Assembly (NCBI GenBank): GCA_964542055.1
Contig: CAZITB010000028.1
Span: forward strand, 1 to 25,912
Length of the DNA stretch: 25,912 nt
Direction of reading: 5' to 3'
Source of the DNA: CAZITB01 sp964542055
GTDB lineage: Bacteria; Planctomycetota; Phycisphaerae; Sedimentisphaerales; CAMDDF01
Part shown: one piece after another, positions 23,282 to 25,912 of the stretch
Layout of the letters: every line of letters begins with the position of its first letter
Position numbering within the stretch: position 1 is the stretch's first letter
The notes under the pieces: generated by a model
Databases searched by the model: none
What the model was told of the DNA's origin: nothing
Seen by the model: only the letters and a program-made list of their open reading frames with translations
Program-made: the position numbers and the translations under genes

Positions 23282-24571
23282 TTAGACGGCTACCTTGCTT
23301 CTGTTGTTTACTTCTTTGAATTTACGCGGAGTCATTTTTACGAGCTTTCTGAAAGTGCGGGTAAAGTAGCTTTGATTGTTGTAACCGACTTCAAAACATA
23401 TCTCAGTGCAGCTTTTATCGGTCGAAATGAGCAGTTGTTTGGCTTTTTCGATCCGGACTTTGGTTAGGTAATCTATCATTGTTATACCCATTTGCTCTTT
23501 GAAGACATGGGCAAGCCTGGAAACGCTAAGGTGTGCGGATTTTGCGATTTCTTGAAGGTTTAGCTGTTGGTCATAATGGTCTTCGATATACCTTAGGGCG
23601 GGGTTTATCTGGGTGAGTTTATTTGCTTTCTGGCTTTCGTAAACCATTTCTATGAATTCATTTAGCGCTCCGCTAAGCCATGCACAAAGGTCTGCTTGAT
23701 TTTCAATTTTTAAAACCCGGGTTATGTTTTCAAGGTTTTTGCTTAGAATATTTTCAATGCTTACTCCGCCTTCTACGGCGGCTCTGCCGAGGACACTTAG
23801 AAGTTCGACCAGGCGGGCTTTGAGGACGCTGATATCGCCGGGATCCTGGAACATTATTGTGCCTAAAATGCTGTTGAGGATTTCTTTGGCACCGGTTCGG
23901 TCGCCGATTTTAACCTTATTTATAAGCTCTCTTTCGCTTTCTATGGGGTAGCTTCTGTTTATGCCGAGTTTCTTTTGCTCAGCTATGAATTCGCCTATTT
24001 TTGACTGCTGGGCATATCTTTCCCTTCGCCATTGTACTACGCGGGGGTCGAGGCCGGATATTTCATACAGAATAATGAAAAGGAATTCGGCAGCCTGATG
24101 AATGTTTCTGCCCTGAACGATTTCAAGTTTATTTATTGCCTTGCGAAGTTTGTCATCATTTGTTTTTATGCCTTTGAGCCTTTTGAAGATATCGGCAATT
24201 AAGTGCTCGTTTGCATTGTCATAAAGGCATTTTCCGAAGAAAACACCTCCCAGCGGGTGTTCTTTTTCCATGACGGGAATGCAAACCAGCACAATCCCTG
24301 CATGACAGATTGAAATATACGGCTGGCCTGTTTCAAATGCCATTGAAAGGCTTCGGCGTCTTTCCTGAACGCAGCGTTTGTAACCCCTGGCTGAAGAGCG
24401 GACGAGAGAGCAAAATTGCGGATGGCATTTTTTAGAGCATAATTGTGTTAGTTCTTTGCCTTCTACATCAGTAACTTCGAGTTCAAAACCAAAATTTTTT
24501 TTAAAAGTTGTCTGTATTCTGCTAAAGCTTTGCTTTGTTAGATATTCAGTTAAATCTTGTTTTTGCAGCAA
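23282..24571 (-). CDS. AraC family regulator with PocR sensory domain
   Basis: A 429-residue one-component regulator. Residues about 14-165 form a PocR-type ligand domain with its cysteines, CSKKCHPQFCSLVRSS and GYKRCVQERRR, and ICHAGIVLVCIPVM and LGGVFFGKCL; PocR domains are thought to bind small hydrocarbon derivatives, and the Cys cluster might hold metal. The middle (about 200-320) is helical. Residues about 322-429 form the double helix-turn-helix DNA-binding domain of AraC/XylS proteins (NLQEIAKSAHLSVSRLAHVF; KSCTEICFEVGYNNQSYFTR; TPRKFKEV). The start is a TTG with AAAGGAG at 8 nt, which makes it secure. Its own promoter carries a dyad, so it may autoregulate. The target is unknown; the secreted protein gene at 24742 lies upstream on the same strand. 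Confidence 0.92.
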   Translation of the reverse strand: MLQKQDLTEYLTKQSFSRIQTTFKKNFGFELEVTDVEGKELTQLCSKKCHPQFCSLVRSSARGYKRCVQERRRSLSMAFETGQPYISICHAGIVLVCIPVMEKEHPLGGVFFGKCLYDNANEHLIADIFKRLKGIKTNDDKLRKAINKLEIVQGRNIHQAAEFLFIILYEISGLDPRVVQWRRERYAQQSKIGEFIAEQKKLGINRSYPIESERELINKVKIGDRTGAKEILNSILGTIMFQDPGDISVLKARLVELLSVLGRAAVEGGVSIENILSKNLENITRVLKIENQADLCAWLSGALNEFIEMVYESQKANKLTQINPALRYIEDHYDQQLNLQEIAKSAHLSVSRLAHVFKEQMGITMIDYLTKVRIEKAKQLLISTDKSCTEICFEVGYNNQSYFTRTFRKLVKMTPRKFKEVNNRSKVAV

Positions 24572-24605
24572 TTTATAAACTCCTTTTATTTTTGTGCAAA
24601 AATTT

Positions 24606-24636
24606 ATTATAACAATCTTGCTAGTAACTAATCAAG
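24606..24636 (-). promoter_or_regulatory. Promoter of the PocR-AraC gene with an internal dyad
   Basis: On the minus strand TTGATT (24630-24635), an 18-nt spacer and TATAAT (24606-24611). Between them lies a dyad CTTG-at-TAGT-t-ACTA-g-CAAG (24617-24636), placed where a bound repressor would block RNA polymerase. Operator function is inferred. Confidence 0.6.
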
Positions 24637-24676
24637 ATAAAAAATAAAGAATTAGCACAATTTTGCTTTTGAGCGC

Positions 24677-24715
24677 AAAAAAAACTGGCACCTGCCAGAA
24701 TTGACGAGGTGCCAG
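24677..24715 (-). terminator. Strong intrinsic terminator after the beta-helix/Ig-like gene
   Basis: On the minus strand CTGGCACCT pairs with AGGTGCCAG (24707-24715 with 24685-24693), a 9-bp perfect stem with a 13-nt loop, followed by eight U (24677-24684). The loop contains GCCAG (24694-24698), which could also pair with CTGGC to form a second, shorter hairpin. Confidence 0.9.
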
Positions 24716-24741
24716 AGAACGAAAACTAAGTAAAAACGGGT

Positions 24742-25912
24742 CTATATTTCGCCTAGGAGGCTCAAAGTTGTTTCCCAGTAATAAATCAGGCGTCTTCCGA
24801 GGTAAGTCTCGCTGGCGGTATCAACATTGATATACTTGATCTTTTCCGTACGGTTTACTCCATCGCTTGCGGTAAAGATCATTTTGTAGGTGCCGGCAGT
24901 ACCATATTCAGGTACCCAAATCAGGTGATCGTTATGATAGATCGCACCGGGAGGCAGATTCGTTGCGGTGACTTTTACATCATCGCCGTCAGGGTCTGTC
25001 GCGGTAACTTTCAGATATATTTTTTCAGCTTCCTTTACCCTTGCAATTCCGATATCATCGAAGACAGGAGCATGGTAATCGGGGTTTTCGGAAACTGATA
25101 CACTTACATAAGCTACATCATTTGCATCTTGACAGGCAGCTGATAATTTCAAGAAATATAATCCTGACTGACCTGTCTGAGGTGTCCAGTTGAACTGGTT
25201 ATTTGCAAATGTAGCACCGGCAGGAATATTTTCCATCACACAATTCACATCCGAAGCCGAGGCACCGCTTACAGTATAAGTTACATCGAAACTGACCGCT
25301 TGGCCTTCAATAACAGACTGGGAGTTTATAGGATCAATTGTCAGTTCAACAGTTGTTTCCGTAGGCTCTTCAATAGGTTCTGTAGGAGTTGTACCATCGC
25401 TGTCTTCGTAACAACCTGCATCAGGCGAGGCATCTCTTACATTGAATTCTAAATCTGTGGTAGGAGCCTTTGCCAGATTACCAAATCCTATGCCCTCAGA
25501 ACCGGGGGCTAGTTTATAAGCTTCATTTAAGTTTTGTCCATGCGTATTGGTTTTGGTGTAAAGCGTATCCATGTAACTGTATTGATCAAATAGTGTACCG
25601 CCAACAAAAAAGTTTCCGCTGCCTTCAAAATAGTTAATATCTGTGACTGTATAATTAGGATATGTTCCGTAAGCGATAATTTTTGTATTGTCGCCGATAA
25701 TCTTATTTGATGTATATCCCCATATTATATTGTTATCTTCTTTGAACGCAAAGGGGGCAGCAAAGTCCAACCGCGCCGAGCCAACAATAACATTGTTAAA
25801 GAACTCAAAACCAGCTCCTGTACTCCACTGCAATGCAGGTCTGAACCACACACCTAAACCATATCTTTCGGTGGTCATTGACCAGTCACCGTTGGTTCTA
25901 TAAGAACCTACG
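24742..25912 (-). CDS. Secreted beta-helix protein with Ig-like (He_PIG) domains, 5'-truncated
   Basis: The frame stays open to the window edge beyond the internal ATG at 25878 (codons for G-S-Y-R-T-N-G-D-W-S precede it), so only the C-terminal 390 or so residues are present. The first about 140 residues are Asn/Tyr/Gly-rich with alternating beta strands (NNVIVGSARLDFAAPF, NNIIWGYTSNKIIGDN) and close with DASPDAGCYEDSDG, as at the end of a right-handed beta-helix. A Thr/Pro/Glu linker (TTPTEPIEEPTETTVE) leads to two putative Ig-like (He_PIG) repeats, each with the N-Q-F-N-W-T-P or L-I-W-V-P and G-x-Y patterns. The tail YLGRRLIYYWETTLSLL is not a PEP-CTERM or dockerin signal. Likely a surface or secreted polysaccharide-binding or lyase-type protein; the catalytic part is outside the window. 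Confidence 0.85.
   Translation of the reverse strand, partial: VGSYRTNGDWSMTTERYGLGVWFRPALQWSTGAGFEFFNNVIVGSARLDFAAPFAFKEDNNIIWGYTSNKIIGDNTKIIAYGTYPNYTVTDINYFEGSGNFFVGGTLFDQYSYMDTLYTKTNTHGQNLNEAYKLAPGSEGIGFGNLAKAPTTDLEFNVRDASPDAGCYEDSDGTTPTEPIEEPTETTVELTIDPINSQSVIEGQAVSFDVTYTVSGASASDVNCVMENIPAGATFANNQFNWTPQTGQSGLYFLKLSAACQDANDVAYVSVSVSENPDYHAPVFDDIGIARVKEAEKIYLKVTATDPDGDDVKVTATNLPPGAIYHNDHLIWVPEYGTAGTYKMIFTASDGVNRTEKIKYINVDTASETYLGRRLIYYWETTLSLLGEI

Overview
The window looks like a chromosomal segment from a planctomycete, most likely of the class Phycisphaerae (Sedimentisphaerales-like). The reasons are a PEP-CTERM secreted protein, a prepilin-type protein with the leader KAFTLVEMVVVISIIALL, a secreted LamG/beta-helix protein that ends in a dockerin-like DINSDGIVDLLDYAIFAEDWL tail and carries the planctomycete-style stretch NGARINMGAYGGT, an ECF sigma factor with a long membrane-linked C-terminal extension, and a PocR-AraC regulator beside a large beta-helix/Ig-like surface protein. 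Taxonomy is inferred from architecture only; no rRNA or tRNA gene is visible.

Layout. (1) 1-5072: the 3' end of an LptF/LptG permease (+) faces a housekeeping run on the minus strand, pyrF-murD-pilZ-cobO-ispD. (2) 5175-6726: an unassigned membrane-anchored protein (+) and a pseudopilin-like protein (-) overlap tail to tail. The pilin seems to use a non-canonical ATT start and has a consensus-quality promoter of its own. (3) 6763-11149: an ECF sigma factor with a C-terminal membrane/sensor-like extension is followed, 29 bp downstream, by an 803-residue secreted propeller/LamG/beta-helix/dockerin-like protein. A structured sequence and an intrinsic terminator lie after it. (4) 11109-11752: an AT-rich spacer with an imperfect inverted repeat. 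(5) 11753-14047: an FN3-domain protein and a GT-C (GT39-like) membrane glycosyltransferase. (6) 14051-17947: a very AT-rich plus-strand cassette with a PEP-CTERM protein, a GT-A glycosyltransferase overlapping its 3' end, a polysaccharide pyruvyltransferase-like protein and a flippase-like membrane protein, preceded by a near-perfect sigma-70 promoter and a terminator-like hairpin in the 5' UTR. (7) 17944-23259: a minus-strand operon dxr-rseP-GT2-DUF354 with a good promoter. (8) 23282-25912: a PocR/AraC regulator and the 3' part of a secreted beta-helix/Ig-like protein with a strong terminator.

How the parts may fit together (inference). Two steps of the MEP isoprenoid pathway (IspD, IspC/Dxr) would supply polyprenyl carriers. 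The GT2 enzyme resembles polyprenyl-phosphate sugar synthases, the GT-C enzyme belongs to a class that uses such lipid-linked sugars, and the PEP-CTERM cassette carries further surface-glycan enzymes, so much of the window concerns envelope building and surface glycosylation. A separate theme is membrane signalling to exported proteins: the sigma factor carries hydrophobic segments next to its DNA-binding part and is encoded with a secreted protein, and a site-2 protease (RseP) with four PDZ-like domains is encoded about 9 kb away. The ECF/exported-protein pair, the structured element after it and the AT-rich PEP-CTERM cassette are the parts most likely to hold something undescribed.
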